The notes under the pieces are model-generated. The model ran no database searches. It was given only the letters and a program-made list of their open reading frames with translations, and was not told where the DNA came from. This document shows, piece after piece, positions 18,648-28,299 of a stretch of DNA of 64,000 nt. Position 1 is the first letter of the stretch; the number at the start of each line of letters is the position of its first letter. The translations under genes and the position numbers were made by a program. Source of the DNA: Dokdonella sp. (lineage in GTDB: Bacteria > Pseudomonadota > Gammaproteobacteria > Xanthomonadales > Rhodanobacteraceae); the NCBI RefSeq assembly GCF_019634815.1, contig NZ_JAHCAP010000011.1, forward strand, positions 1 through 64,000, written 5' to 3'.

Positions 18648-18709
18648 CTAGTCTAACGCGGCCCGATGAACGCCAAGGCCTGCATTGGGGCGTCAGGGCC
18701 TGCTAGATT
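18648..18709. promoter_or_regulatory. Divergent promoter region
   Basis: Two -10-like hexamers face away from each other: TAGACT on the minus strand (18648-18653) for the TPR gene and TAGATT on the plus strand (18704-18709) for the LplT-PlsC gene. Each lies about 30-36 bases from its start codon. Neither has a convincing -35. Confidence 0.4.
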
Positions 18710-18739
18710 CCATCGATGCCAGATCACCCAGGGGACCGC

Positions 18740-20614
18740 ATGTCCGAGACCAGCCAGTTCAGCCTGCTTGGCACGCGCCGCTTCGCACCGTTCTTCGCCA
18801 CCCAATCACTGGGCGCGTTCAACGACAACGCCTTCCGCAATGCGCTGGTGGTGCTGGTCGGTTACCACATGGGCCTGGATGAACATGCGGTGGGTTTCTA
18901 CTCCAACATCGCGCCGGCGCTGTTCATCCTGCCGTTCTTTCTGTTCTCGGCCAGCGCTGGCCAACTCGCCGAGAAATACGAGAAGGCGCGCATCATTCGC
19001 TGGGTCAAGCTGTTCGAGATCGCAGTGATGATCCTGGCCGCCTGCGGCTTCTGGCTCAAGAGCATCCCCGTGCTGCTTGCCGCACTGTTCCTCATGGGCC
19101 TGCACTCGACCCTGTTCGGGCCGATCAAGTACGCGATCCTGCCGCAGGCGCTCAAGAACCACGAACTGGTCGGCGGCAACGGCTTGGTCGAGATGGGCAC
19201 CTCGCTCGCGGTGCTTATCGGCATGGTCGCGGGTGGCGTGGCGATGAGTTACGGCCCGCTGTGGGCGAGCGCCCTGGTGATCGCCACCGCGATCGTCGGC
19301 TGGCTCACCAGCCGCGCGATTCCGCCGGCGCCGGCAACCGCGCCCGATCTCGTTTTCAACTGGAATCCGTTCACCGAAACCTGGCGCGTGCTCGGCTTCG
19401 TGGTCAAGGACCGCGTGGTGTTCAACTCGGTGCTGGGGATCTCGTGGTTCTGGTTCTTCGGCGGCGTGTTCACGATGCAGCTGCCCAACTACACCACGCA
19501 CTTCCTCGGCGGCACCGAGGCCGTGCAGATCCTCGTGCTGGCACTGTTCTCGGTCGGTGTCGGTGCTGGTTCGTTGCTATGCGAGCGCCTGTCGGGACAC
19601 AAGGTCGAGATCGGTCTGGTGCCGCTGGGATCGATCGGCCTGACCGTGTTCGGCCTCGATCTGTATTTCGCACGCTCGCAGCCGACCAGTCTGCATGAAC
19701 TGTCCGCGCTCGCCTTCCTCGCCACGCCGGGCAGCTGGCGCATCGTCGCCGACTTCGTGCTGGTCGGACTGTTCGCAGGCTTCTTCATCGTGCCGCTGTT
19801 CGCACTGGTGCAGAGCCGCGCCGACCGCAGCGAACTGTCGCGCGTGATCGCCGGCAACAACATCCTCAACGCGCTGTTCATCGTCGGCGCCGCCGCGTTC
19901 GGCATGGGCATGGCGGCGCTGGGCCTGTCGATTGCGCAGATTTTCCTTGCCGTCGCGCTGCTCAACGCGCTGGTGGCGATCTACATCTACACGCTCGTCC
20001 CCGAATTCCTGATGCGGTTCCTGTCGTGGATCCTCATCAACACGCTCTATCGGATCGACACGCGCGGACTGGACAACATTCCCGAACGCGGCGCCGCGCT
20101 GCTGGTGTGCAATCACGTGAGTTTCATGGACGCACTGATCGTGGCTGGCTCGGTGCGCCGGCCGATCCGCTTCGTCATGTACTACAAGATCTTCAACATC
20201 CCCGTGCTCAGCTTCATCTTCCGCACCGCCAAGGCGATTCCGATCGCCGGCCACAAGGAAGATCCCGCACTGCTGGAGCACGCGTTTGCCGAGGTCGATC
20301 AGGCACTCGCCGAAGGCCACATCGTGTGCATCTTTCCCGAGGGCGGCCTCACCAGCGATGGCGAGATCGCGCCGTTCCGCAGCGGCGTCGAGCGCATCCT
20401 CGCGCGGCGTCCGGTGCCGGTCGTGCCCTGCGCACTGCGCGGCCTGTGGGGTTCGGTGTTCAGCCGCCGCGACAGCGCGCTCGGTCGCTCGCGCTTGCCG
20501 CGCCGCTTCCGCGCCCGCATCGAGTTCGTCGCCGGCGCGGAGCTTGCCCCCACCGAGGCCAGCGCCGCGGCGCTCGAAGCGTGTGTGCGTGAATTGCGCG
20601 GCGATCTGGCCTGA
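18740..20614 (+). CDS. LplT-like MFS transporter fused to PlsC-type acyltransferase
   Basis: A 624-residue inner-membrane fusion. Residues 1-415 form a 12-helix MFS domain like the lysophospholipid flippase LplT (opening FFATQSLGAFNDNAFRNALV, then GPIKYAILPQAL). Residues about 430-620 form a glycerolipid acyltransferase with the catalytic CNHVSFMDALI (HxxxxD, about 457) and FPEGGLTSDGE (about 532). Predicted job: flip lysophospholipid inward and re-acylate it at position 2. Related triple fusions also carry an acyl-ACP synthetase (Aas); that third domain is absent here, so acyl donor supply must come from elsewhere. The ATG at 18740 follows a GGGGA site. Confidence 0.88.
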   Translation: MSETSQFSLLGTRRFAPFFATQSLGAFNDNAFRNALVVLVGYHMGLDEHAVGFYSNIAPALFILPFFLFSASAGQLAEKYEKARIIRWVKLFEIAVMILAACGFWLKSIPVLLAALFLMGLHSTLFGPIKYAILPQALKNHELVGGNGLVEMGTSLAVLIGMVAGGVAMSYGPLWASALVIATAIVGWLTSRAIPPAPATAPDLVFNWNPFTETWRVLGFVVKDRVVFNSVLGISWFWFFGGVFTMQLPNYTTHFLGGTEAVQILVLALFSVGVGAGSLLCERLSGHKVEIGLVPLGSIGLTVFGLDLYFARSQPTSLHELSALAFLATPGSWRIVADFVLVGLFAGFFIVPLFALVQSRADRSELSRVIAGNNILNALFIVGAAAFGMGMAALGLSIAQIFLAVALLNALVAIYIYTLVPEFLMRFLSWILINTLYRIDTRGLDNIPERGAALLVCNHVSFMDALIVAGSVRRPIRFVMYYKIFNIPVLSFIFRTAKAIPIAGHKEDPALLEHAFAEVDQALAEGHIVCIFPEGGLTSDGEIAPFRSGVERILARRPVPVVPCALRGLWGSVFSRRDSALGRSRLPRRFRARIEFVAGAELAPTEASAAALEACVRELRGDLA

Positions 20615-20797
20615 CCAACCGCACGAATTCAGGCGCGATGCGCGGGCCGATCGATCAGCTCGCGCCCGGGCATCGGCCGCGCATGCAGATGACCCTGCGC
20701 CGCGCGGCAATCCTGGCGCACGGGTGCGTTCCATTGCGCCCGGGCTTCCACGCAGTGGGCAATCGGGCGCGAAATCGGTTGCGGCGCTAGCCCAGGC

Positions 20798-22276
20798 TCA
20801 GCCTGAAACGGGCGCGGGCGTCGGCAGGGTCGTCTCGATCCGCGCCTTGAGCCAGCCGAAAAACGGATTGCAGGTGAGCCGGTTGAGCTGCTCGGCGCTC
20901 ACCACCAGGGCACCCCGCTCACCGCGCAGCGACAGCGTGCCCAGCCGGATTCCGTAGTCTTCGTCCTGCCGCGGCCACAGCCCGTACAGCGGATCGTCAC
21001 AGGCAAATGGCAAGGCCACGTGCGAGAGTGAATAGACGTCGGCCGGAAACGCAAGGCCAAGCGGCTGCTCGACCACGTCCTGCGCGCCGGGCGCAATCGA
21101 GCGCTCGCTGACTTCGAGCGTATCGGCGCGAAGGTTGCCGATGATGTCGAGGCGATAGGCTCGTGGCGTGGTGCCGTGCAGTACCTCGAGTTCGCCCGCC
21201 GCGGCGGAGCGGAACATCGGTGCCAGCAGGCTTGCGCGATTGATGTCGAACAGCACCAGCTCGCTGCCATTCGCGGGCAGGCGATCAAACAGGCCATGCA
21301 CGACGCCGGCACTGCTCACCGTGCTGTCGAGCACCGACTGGAAGGCGAGGATGGGCGGCAACTGCCCGATGCGGCCAAGCGCGCGTGCGGTGGTGAGGCG
21401 TGCCTGTACCGCGACCGTGAGCAGGTACGACTGCAATGCGCCGTTGGTCGGAAACGAGTTGTACTTGAAGGGATTGAACTCGGGCAGGATGTCGATCCAG
21501 CGTGACTTCTCGAAGTACGGCAAACGACTGAACAGCGGCAACCAGCGCGACATCGATGCATACGGCCGCAGACCGATCATCGGCGACAGCAGCACGATGC
21601 GCTGCGGACGTGGCAGCTGCGCATCGTCGCCATTGATGCGATCGAGCGCGTATTCGAGCGCCAGCGCTCCACCGTTGGAATAGCCGACAACATGGATCGG
21701 TCGATCCACGCCGACGCGCGTGCGCAGTTCGCGCATCGCCATGCGCACCACCGCTGCCCAGTCTTGCCAACGCACATCGACCAGCCCGGCCGGCACCGTG
21801 CCGTGCCCCGGCAGGCGCGGCACGATCACCGCAAAGCCGGCCTGCTCGTAGAGCGTCGTGAGCGCGCGCAGGCTGTAGGGCGAATCGGTCAGGCCATGCA
21901 GCAGCAAGACACCGCCACGCGGCGCTGCGGGGGTCGACTCGTAACTGCGATTCCAGTCGCGCTCACCCTGCTGCGGACCAATCCGCGACCCGGTTTCGTA
22001 GCGCAGGAGGCCGGGTACCGCGGCGGCGGCAAGCTGGGCATGCAGTTCATCGAACAGCTTCTGCTCACCGGCCAGATAGTCGGCCCAGGTGAACTCCGCG
22101 GGCGCCGAGCGTGCGTGGAATTCCTGCGTGAGCGCGATGCGGTGCCAGGGCTGCAAGTCCGGCATCGCGCGCGCCTTGAAGGCATGCACGAGCAGCACGC
22201 CGAGCGCCGCGAGCAGGGCGAGCGCAGCCAACAGCAGGGCGCGGCGAAGCCAACGCTTGAACACGGGCAGGATCAT
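20798..22276 (-). CDS. Alpha/beta hydrolase, membrane-anchored
   Basis: A 492-residue alpha/beta hydrolase with an N-terminal membrane helix (about 9-30, RRALLLAALALLAALGVLLV), so the catalytic part is probably periplasmic. The oxyanion region VLLLHGLTDSPYSLRAL, the cap motif LPGHGT, and the nucleophile elbow GYSNGG (Ser near 198) are clear; a likely catalytic His is in SLSHVALPF near 425. Closest in style to lysophospholipase/carboxylesterase-type hydrolases. A GTG one codon upstream of the ATG is an alternative start. It converges with the LplT-PlsC gene, separated by 183 bases, a possible but unproven lipid link. Confidence 0.82.
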   Translation of the reverse strand: MILPVFKRWLRRALLLAALALLAALGVLLVHAFKARAMPDLQPWHRIALTQEFHARSAPAEFTWADYLAGEQKLFDELHAQLAAAAVPGLLRYETGSRIGPQQGERDWNRSYESTPAAPRGGVLLLHGLTDSPYSLRALTTLYEQAGFAVIVPRLPGHGTVPAGLVDVRWQDWAAVVRMAMRELRTRVGVDRPIHVVGYSNGGALALEYALDRINGDDAQLPRPQRIVLLSPMIGLRPYASMSRWLPLFSRLPYFEKSRWIDILPEFNPFKYNSFPTNGALQSYLLTVAVQARLTTARALGRIGQLPPILAFQSVLDSTVSSAGVVHGLFDRLPANGSELVLFDINRASLLAPMFRSAAAGELEVLHGTTPRAYRLDIIGNLRADTLEVSERSIAPGAQDVVEQPLGLAFPADVYSLSHVALPFACDDPLYGLWPRQDEDYGIRLGTLSLRGERGALVVSAEQLNRLTCNPFFGWLKARIETTLPTPAPVSG

Positions 22277-22452
22277 CACGCGATGCTACCGCAGCCGCGC
22301 GGTGCGGATTCTCCTGCGCACAGGCGACTCGGGCCTTCGAGCCCACCTGGCGCGGTCTTCGGTTCGGCCGAGGATCGCCGACGGAGTCGGCCCCGGCCTT
22401 GCCGCAAGCCAAGCACGCCCATTGAACCCGGGACACCCGGATCGCTCAGTCG

Positions 22453-22710
22453 TCACCGGGTGATCTGGGAGGAACCTGTCGACAGGCTTGCGCGCGCGTT
22501 CCCACCAACCGACCCGGATGGCGGTGACGGAGCATTGCAGACCACGCGTGTGTGCATACCGAACGCGACGCTCGACAGCGAAGCGAGTCCGCGATCACCA
22601 CAGGCACGCACGGCCAGAACCCTCATCGCGCCCATGTTGAGCACGCACAATGCGGTCGCCAACGCGCACCACACCATGATGGATCGCGCAGACATGACTT
22701 TCGCATTCAT
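22453..22710 (-). CDS. Small hypothetical protein with signal-like N-terminus
   Basis: An 85-residue frame beginning MNAKVMSARSIMVWCALATA. The start is supported by an AAAGGA site 8 bases upstream. Residues 10-27 are hydrophobic and could be a signal peptide or anchor. The rest is Ser/Gly-rich with no known domain and two cysteines. It is isolated between the hydrolase and ferredoxin reductase genes. I do not recognise it, and a spurious frame remains possible. Confidence 0.35.
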   Translation of the reverse strand: MNAKVMSARSIMVWCALATALCVLNMGAMRVLAVRACGDRGLASLSSVAFGMHTRVVCNAPSPPSGSVGGNARASLSTGSSQITR

Positions 22711-22913
22711 CGGATCATTCCTTTTCCCGTTGACCGGATGCCTGACCATGCAATAGCGGCGATACGGTCGCCGCTCCACGGCATCTGGTCAAGGGCGAAC
22801 GCGCCAAATCCGGACGCCTCTCACGAAAGCGCCGCAACGCACGATCGCATCGAAGGCGTGCCGGCCAACGCGCCATGCTCGACCACGCGGCGCAAATACC
22901 AGCCGGGCGGCCA

Positions 22914-23690
22914 TCACTTCTCGACGAAGGCGCGTTCGATCACGTAGTCGCCGGGCACGCCGATGCGTGGCGACACACCGAAACCGCGCGCATCGAGCAG
23001 GCTGCGCAGGTCGGCGAGCATCGCCGGGCCACCGCAGAGCATGAAGCGATCATGCTGCGGATCGGGTTCTGGCAAGCCGCAATCGCGCGGCAGCGCACCC
23101 GAGTCGAACAAGGCCGTGAGCCGACCCTGATGGACGAAGGGCTCACGCGTCACTGCCGGGTAGTAGACGAGTTTCTCGCGCACCATCGCCCCGAGAAATT
23201 CGTGCTGCGGCAAGGTCTGCGTGAGGTACTCGCGATAGGCAAGGTCAGCGACATGGCGCACGCCATGCGCAAGCACGATGCGATCGAAACGCTCGTAGGT
23301 TTCCGGGTCCTGCACCAGGCTGAGGAAGGGCGCGAGGCCGGTACCGGTGCACAGCAGGTACAGGTGGCGACCCGGCTTGAGGTCGTGCAGGGTCAGCGTA
23401 CCGGTGGGCTTGCGACTGACGATGAGTTCGTCGCCCACGCGCAGATGGCGCAAGCGCGAGGTCAGCGGGCCCTCGGCGACCTTGATGCTGAGGAACTCGA
23501 GATGTTCTTCCCAGTGCGGACTGGCAATGCTGTAGGCGCGCATCAGCGGTCGTCCGTCGACCAGCAAACCGAGCATCACGAAATGGCCGCTGTCGAATCG
23601 CAGGCTGTCGCTGCGCGTGGTGCGGAAACTGAACAGGCCTTCGTTCCAGTGGTGGACTGCGAGCACGCGCTCGCTGGTAAATGCAGCCAT
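22914..23690 (-). CDS. fpr: Ferredoxin--NADP(+) reductase
   Basis: FAD enzyme of the bacterial Fpr subclass that reduces ferredoxin or flavodoxin with NADPH. It is 258 residues, standard for the family. The FAD-binding RAYSIAS motif (RxYS, about 51), the NADP-binding CTGTGLAPFLSLVQDP (about 114), LCGGPAM near 218, and the FVEK C-terminus that stacks on FAD are all visible. Such enzymes supply electrons to Fe-S assembly, Bfd-type ferredoxins and oxidative-stress repair. erpA and bfd lie a few kilobases away. Confidence 0.93.
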   Translation of the reverse strand: MAAFTSERVLAVHHWNEGLFSFRTTRSDSLRFDSGHFVMLGLLVDGRPLMRAYSIASPHWEEHLEFLSIKVAEGPLTSRLRHLRVGDELIVSRKPTGTLTLHDLKPGRHLYLLCTGTGLAPFLSLVQDPETYERFDRIVLAHGVRHVADLAYREYLTQTLPQHEFLGAMVREKLVYYPAVTREPFVHQGRLTALFDSGALPRDCGLPEPDPQHDRFMLCGGPAMLADLRSLLDARGFGVSPRIGVPGDYVIERAFVEK

Positions 23691-23798
23691 CGATCGGAAA
23701 ACTCAGGAATGGCAACTTGCGGCACGGCGCGCAGGCGCGGCGACAAGCGCGGGCGGGATGAAAGGACTCATCGGATCAGGGAACCGGCATCGGCATGC

Positions 23799-24680
23799 TC
23801 AGCGCCCCACCAGAAGCAGGGCCGGAAGTGCGATCAACACCAGCCAAACGACCAGCACGCGGCGCAGCACGGTGCGGGCATCGGCGAGCTCGACCAACGG
23901 ATCGCCGACATCCTGCGCATAGCCATCGCCGGCCTCGACATCGGCGTCGACGCCGGCGCGTGCAAGCGCGCCGAGAAAACCCAGATCGAGCGTGAAATAG
24001 CCGCGCCCGTGCGCGGCATGATATTGCCGCCAGGTGCCCATCACCGCGTCGAAGTCGGAAACCAGGGCCAGCGTGAACGCGAGCAGATGCGCCGGCACCC
24101 AGTCGAGGATGCGCGCGGTTCGTTCGAGCGCTTCAAGCTGGTCGGCATCGAAGCTTTCGCGGAATGCGCTGCGCCGCGCCAACAATTGCACCGCGCGATA
24201 GCCCAGGGCGCCGCCCGGTCCGAGCAGCACGAACCAGAACAACACGCCAAACCAGCGCGACAGGGCCGAGGCGAATACCGCTTCGACCACGGCCACCGGT
24301 TCCAGTGGCAAGGGTTCGCTGTTGGTGTCTGGCCGCAGCGCCTGCAGCGCGGCATGACGGCGATCGCTGTCGGGTGCCTTGAGCACGGCCTGGATGTCGG
24401 CTTCGAGGTCGCCCGGCCCCCAGGCGAAGAACAACACGATGGTCGCGAATGCGAAGGCTGGAAGACCGAACAGCACCTGGCTGAGCAGGGCTTGCAGCAC
24501 CAGGCACAGCAGCACGAGAACCAGGGGCAGCAGCAAGGGGCGATAACGCGAGGTCCTGGTGTCGCCCAGCCACTGCGCATTCCAGCCTTGCAGCCAGGAA
24601 AAATCACGCCAGCGCGCCAGCTCCGGCACGGCATGACCGGCAAGCAGGACAAGGACGATCGCGAGCAAGGTTTGAGCCAT
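23799..24680 (-). CDS. ampE: AmpE-like inner-membrane protein
   Basis: A 293-residue polytopic protein of the AmpE/CobD-related family, linked in enterobacteria to beta-lactamase induction via AmpD-AmpE. The hallmark FWFVLLGPGGALGYRAVQLL is present (about 140-160), preceded by four hydrophobic segments and followed by a last helix LVVWLVLIALPALLLV near the C-terminus. No ampD neighbour is in the window, so its signalling role here is not established. Confidence 0.85.
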   Translation of the reverse strand: MAQTLLAIVLVLLAGHAVPELARWRDFSWLQGWNAQWLGDTRTSRYRPLLLPLVLVLLCLVLQALLSQVLFGLPAFAFATIVLFFAWGPGDLEADIQAVLKAPDSDRRHAALQALRPDTNSEPLPLEPVAVVEAVFASALSRWFGVLFWFVLLGPGGALGYRAVQLLARRSAFRESFDADQLEALERTARILDWVPAHLLAFTLALVSDFDAVMGTWRQYHAAHGRGYFTLDLGFLGALARAGVDADVEAGDGYAQDVGDPLVELADARTVLRRVLVVWLVLIALPALLLVGR

Positions 24681-24739
24681 CGGGGATTCCGGCTAGGCGC
24701 CTGCAAACCCCGACATTCTAGCCCAAGGCAGGCCTTGCC

Positions 24740-25735
24740 TCAGGCTTGCGCGGCTGGCGGCGTGATTGCAGCAAGATCGACACCATGACCATGCAACCAG
24801 TGTGCGATCAAGGCGTGCGAGACCGACAGAGGTGGCGACACGCTCAGGTCGCCGGCGACGATGCCGTCGACCAGTTCGCCGGCGCTGAACCAGCGTGCAT
24901 CAGCCAGCTCGCGCCCGACGCGAATTGCAGGATCGATCGCGCTCGCCTCGAAACCGAGCATCAGCGCCGAGGGAAACGGCCACGGCTGCGAGGAGTGATA
25001 GCGGCACTCGCCGACCACCACGCCCGATTCCTCTTGCACCTCGCGGCGCACGGCGTCTTCGATCGATTCGCCGGGTTCGACGAAACCCGCGAGCGTCGAC
25101 CAGCGCGTCGGATGCCAGCTCGACTGCCGACCGAGCAGGCAACTGTCGCGCCAACCGACGATCACGATGATCGCGGGATCGACGCGCGGAAAGTGTTCGG
25201 TGGCGCAGGCCGGGTTGCTGCAGCGGGCTCGATGACCCAGCGCGAGCAAGTCGAGCACGGCGCCGCAGACACCGCAATGAACCGTGCGCACCTGCCAATG
25301 AGCGAGCGCACGTGCGTAGGCAAACAGGCTGCTGTCGAATGCAGGCAGGGCCACGCCGGCGCTGCGCAGATCCAGATCGCGCGCCGCCAGTTCGCTCGCC
25401 ACGCACGCGCCCGCGTGCGCGTCGACACGAATCGAGAACAGGGGCCCATCGCCGTCCTCACCCAGATAGGTGGCCTGTGCCTGCGGCAACAACGCGCGCT
25501 GCTCGACGCTGCCGAGCAGGCGCAGCCGATCACCAGCGGCCGTGACCAGCGCGCGATGTCCCGCGCGCGGATCTTCAGACAAGAGCAGATAGCGACTGCG
25601 CCGGTCCTCCACCTGGGCCTGCGCCCATGCGACATCATCGCGGTCCTCGGCATGGCGATCCAAGTCGAGGCCGGCGAAGATGTTGGTGGTTGCGCGCAAG
25701 CGGATCGAGGTCAGACCGTGAACGACGAACCGCAA
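24740..25735 (-). CDS. nudC: NAD(+) diphosphatase (NADH pyrophosphatase, RNA deNADding)
   Basis: A 331-residue Nudix hydrolase cleaving NAD(H) to NMN and AMP, and in E. coli removing NAD caps from RNA. The zinc ribbon has four cysteines (CGVCG ... CSNPAC), then the Nudix box [20 protein letters not shown] (about 215-237), followed by [14 protein letters not shown], the SQPWPFPxS signature specific to NudC. The best start is a TTG at 25735, overlapping the end of erpA by 25 bases; another TTG at 25699 is possible. Both lie before homology begins ([10 protein letters not shown]). Confidence 0.92.
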   Translation of the reverse strand: MRFVVHGLTSIRLRATTNIFAGLDLDRHAEDRDDVAWAQAQVEDRRSRYLLLSEDPRAGHRALVTAAGDRLRLLGSVEQRALLPQAQATYLGEDGDGPLFSIRVDAHAGACVASELAARDLDLRSAGVALPAFDSSLFAYARALAHWQVRTVHCGVCGAVLDLLALGHRARCSNPACATEHFPRVDPAIIVIVGWRDSCLLGRQSSWHPTRWSTLAGFVEPGESIEDAVRREVQEESGVVVGECRYHSSQPWPFPSALMLGFEASAIDPAIRVGRELADARWFSAGELVDGIVAGDLSVSPPLSVSHALIAHWLHGHGVDLAAITPPAAQA

Positions 25736-26082
25736 CCGCAGGTCGTCTTCGCATTCGGGTTGCGGATCACGAACTGGGCGCCGCTCAGCGATTCGGTGTA
25801 GTCGACTTCGGCCCCGGCGAGGTATTGCAGGCTCAACGGGTCGACCAGCAGCGTGACGCCATCGCGGTCGAGCGCGAAATCGTCCTCGGCACGCTCCTCG
25901 TCGAAGCTGAAACCGTACTGGAAGCCCGAGCAGCCACCACCGCTGATGTAGACACGCAGCTTGAGCGCGGGATTGCCTTCCTCGGCAATCAGCTCGCGTA
26001 CCTTGTCGACAGCCGCGCCGGTGAAGACGAGCGGCGGCTGCTCGGCGTCCTGGTAGGTGGGAACGGCTGTAGTCGCATTCAT
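25711..26082 (-). CDS. erpA: Iron-sulfur cluster insertion protein ErpA
   Basis: A-type carrier that hands Fe-S clusters to apo-enzymes. It is 123 residues with the three ligand cysteines in [11 protein letters not shown] and CGCGSSF, and [20 protein letters not shown], which distinguishes ErpA from IscA. An N-terminal extension of about 18 residues ([17 protein letters not shown]) precedes the fold. It overlaps nudC. Confidence 0.94.
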   Translation of the reverse strand: MNATTAVPTYQDAEQPPLVFTGAAVDKVRELIAEEGNPALKLRVYISGGGCSGFQYGFSFDEERAEDDFALDRDGVTLLVDPLSLQYLAGAEVDYTESLSGAQFVIRNPNAKTTCGCGSSFTV

Positions 26083-26133
26083 GGTTGCAGTCCGTGGGGC
26101 ATCAGGGCGATGTCGGCCCGAGCGCGGCGATTT

Positions 26134-26574
26134 TCAAGCCGAAGCGCGTGCCGATGCGGCAAGTGTCTCATCACCCGCGTCGGTCTCGGCAGGTCCGGTC
26201 AACTGCCGCGGCGACTCGGCATCGTGGATCATCGCGCCGTTGATCTGTGCACCGGCCGCCATTTCCAGGACTTTGTAGTAGACATTGCCGACGATGCGCG
26301 CGGTCGCGCCGAGCTCAAGCCGCTCACTCACGTGCAGGTCGCCTTCGATGCCGCCATTGATCACGGCATTGAACACGCGCACCCGACCCTTGACACTGCC
26401 CTTCTCGCTCTGCGTGAGCACCGCGCCCGGCGTCTGCGCCGTCACCGTGCCCTCGATGCGGCCTTCCAGGTGCAAACCACCCTCGAAGCCGACATCGCCC
26501 TGGATTTTCGTGCCTGCGGCGATCAAGGTGCTGATCGTCGTCATCACGCGTTCACGCTTGTCACTGCGAAACAT
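26134..26574 (-). CDS. Bactofilin
   Basis: A 146-residue polymerising cytoskeletal protein. The central beta-helix repeats are clear (AAGTKIQGDVGFEGGLHLEG, RIEGTVTAQTPGAVLTQ, GSVKGRVRVFNAVINGGIEG, RIVGNVYYKVLEMAAGAQIN), flanked by short disordered ends. Bactofilins scaffold cell-wall synthesis or polar structures. Its first codons overlap the last 14 bases of the upstream membrane protein gene, a pairing seen in other Lysobacterales and indicating translational coupling. The family is secure. Confidence 0.92.
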   Translation of the reverse strand: MFRSDKRERVMTTISTLIAAGTKIQGDVGFEGGLHLEGRIEGTVTAQTPGAVLTQSEKGSVKGRVRVFNAVINGGIEGDLHVSERLELGATARIVGNVYYKVLEMAAGAQINGAMIHDAESPRQLTGPAETDAGDETLAASARASA

Positions 26575-27283
26575 GCTCGCTCTCCTGACCCTTGACGGCA
26601 TCAGCCCACGCGAAGGATTGCTCGGTGCGCGCGCCGTCGCCTTCGGCACGCACCACCACGCGACTCGGCGTGAACCCGTCTGGAAGCACAATGGTACCGC
26701 GCACCTGCTCGAAATATTTGAACGAATAGCCGATTCCGGCATCGTTGCCCTCGGCGACGAGCGCCTTCCATTCAAGCGTGAGCACCTTGCCCTCGCTGAC
26801 GCCCTCGATCGCCAGCGTGAGCTGGCCCTTGGTGTCGTCACCGCGCTTGAAGTTCTGGGTGAGCGTGGCGATGAAGTTCCAGGCCCTGGAGTCGGCCACC
26901 GGCGTCATGCGCAGCGCATACACCGCCAGTCCCTCGCGCTTGCCGCCAAGCAGGCGTCCGTAGAAGGCGAGGTCTGCACGCAAACCATCAACCTGGGCGT
27001 CCCGCTCGCGCATCGAATCCTGCAATTCGACAAGGGCGGTCTTGGCGACCTGCTCGGAGCGCGTGAGCATGGCGATGCGCGCTTCAAGCTCGTTGTTCTG
27101 CGCCCGCGCCGTCTTGAGTTCGGCGCTCACGCCCTGGTTGACCACGCCCCGTGCCGCCAACACCGCCACCAGCACGCCGACCAGGGCCAGCGAAGCCAGC
27201 CACGCCAGTACCAGCAGCACGCGCTGCCGCAGCTCGCGCGAAGGGTCGCGCGTGTGCACCACAAACTCGGGAATTCGTGCCAT
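26561..27283 (-). CDS. DUF6776-like membrane protein coupled to bactofilin
   Basis: A 240-residue protein with one N-terminal membrane helix (about 22-44, LLVLAWLASLALVGVLVAVL), a coiled coil (about 50-105, LKTARAQNNELEARIAMLTR onward), and a C-terminal beta domain (about 110-225). It resembles the family labelled DUF6776, found upstream of bactofilin in this order. The topology suggests a periplasmic partner that links the bactofilin polymer to the envelope; that is inference. MARIPEF is chosen as start. Confidence 0.72.
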   Translation of the reverse strand: MARIPEFVVHTRDPSRELRQRVLLVLAWLASLALVGVLVAVLAARGVVNQGVSAELKTARAQNNELEARIAMLTRSEQVAKTALVELQDSMRERDAQVDGLRADLAFYGRLLGGKREGLAVYALRMTPVADSRAWNFIATLTQNFKRGDDTKGQLTLAIEGVSEGKVLTLEWKALVAEGNDAGIGYSFKYFEQVRGTIVLPDGFTPSRVVVRAEGDGARTEQSFAWADAVKGQESEHVSQ

Positions 27284-27394
27284 GAAACATCTGCTTCGTC
27301 GGGGCAAGCCCTCGCTTATATGTCGCGCCTGCCGCAGCGGTCAACGCGCGGCGCAGCAGCGGATAGAATCGGGGTTTTCATCGGCGGCACACCC

Positions 27395-27820
27395 ATGCTC
27401 TGGCTCAAGGCATTCCACATCATCTTCGTCGTGACCTGGTTCGCCGGCCTGTTCTACTTGCCGCGCCTGTTCGTTTATCACGTCGAAGCCACGGAAAGCG
27501 CCATCCGCGAGCGACTCAAGGTGATGGAGCGACGCCTGCTCGGCATCACCCACATCGGCGGCGCGCTTGCACTCGGCTTTGGCCTTGCCACGCTGGTCGC
27601 GTTCTCGTGGCACAACCTCGCCTATCTGCAGCAAGGCTGGCTGCACGCCAAGCTCGCACTGGTGGCGGTGCTGATCGGCTATCACGTGATGCTGGCACGC
27701 ATGGTCGGCCAGTTCGCCCGCGACGAAAGCACGCGCAGCAGCCGCTGGCTGCGCGTGTTCAATGAAGTGCCGGCACTGCTGCTGATCGCGATCGTGCTGT
27801 TGGTGGTGCTCAGGCCCTGA
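27395..27820 (+). CDS. hemJ: Protoporphyrinogen IX oxidase HemJ
   Basis: Membrane protein converting protoporphyrinogen IX to protoporphyrin IX in heme synthesis. It is 141 residues with four membrane helices. The family His/Lys positions are visible: LWLKAFHIIFVVTWFAGLFY, RLFVYHVEA, and GWLHAKLALVAVLIGYHVML. A TAGAAT -10 lies 26 bases before the ATG (27364-27369). The gene ends 8 bases from the end of the convergent bacterioferritin gene. Confidence 0.93.
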   Translation: MLWLKAFHIIFVVTWFAGLFYLPRLFVYHVEATESAIRERLKVMERRLLGITHIGGALALGFGLATLVAFSWHNLAYLQQGWLHAKLALVAVLIGYHVMLARMVGQFARDESTRSSRWLRVFNEVPALLLIAIVLLVVLRP

Positions 27821-27828
27821 GCAAGCGC

Positions 27829-28299
27829 TCAGCTGGAGAGTTTGCTCTGCAGGTAGAGGTTCTCGCCGAGCTTCTCAATCAACCCCAGCTGGGTTTCGAG
27901 CCAGTCGATGTGTTCTTCTTCCGACTCGAGGATCTTCTCGAACAGCTCGCGGCTGACGTAGTCGCCAAGCTTTTCGCAATCGGCGATCGCAGCCTTGAGG
28001 TCGGGCACGGCCAGCATTTCCAGACGCAGGTCGCAGGCAATGGCTTCGCATGGCGTTTCGCCAATCAGCAGCTTGCCCAGCGCCTGCAGGTTGGGCAGGC
28101 CTTCGAGGAAGAGGATGCGCTCGATGAGCATGTCGGCATGCTTCATCTCGTCGATCGATTCCTTGTACTCGTGCTCGGCGAGCTCGCCATAGCCCCAGTT
28201 GCGGTACATGCGCGAATGCAGGAAATACTGGTTGATCGCGGTGAGCTCGTTGAACAGCGCCTTGTTGAGGTGCGCGATGATTTTCGGGTCGCCCTTCAT
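27829..28299 (-). CDS. bfr: Bacterioferritin
   Basis: Heme-containing 24-mer iron store, 156 residues. Di-iron ligands are visible: Glu18 in NELTAINQYFLHSRMY, Glu51 and His54 in DEMKHAD, and the ExxH of ESEEEHIDWLETQ. Met52 of the same EMKHAD is the heme ligand. A Bfd-type ferredoxin is encoded just upstream on the same strand, so the pair forms an iron storage and release unit. No Fur box was recognised in the 162-base gap between them. Confidence 0.95.
   Translation of the reverse strand: MKGDPKIIAHLNKALFNELTAINQYFLHSRMYRNWGYGELAEHEYKESIDEMKHADMLIERILFLEGLPNLQALGKLLIGETPCEAIACDLRLEMLAVPDLKAAIADCEKLGDYVSRELFEKILESEEEHIDWLETQLGLIEKLGENLYLQSKLSS

Noticed and set aside
20615..20797. Possible short gene between the LplT-PlsC and hydrolase genes
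   Set aside because: A minus-strand frame ending in LIDRPAHRA is readable but has no start with a ribosome-binding site and no known similarity.
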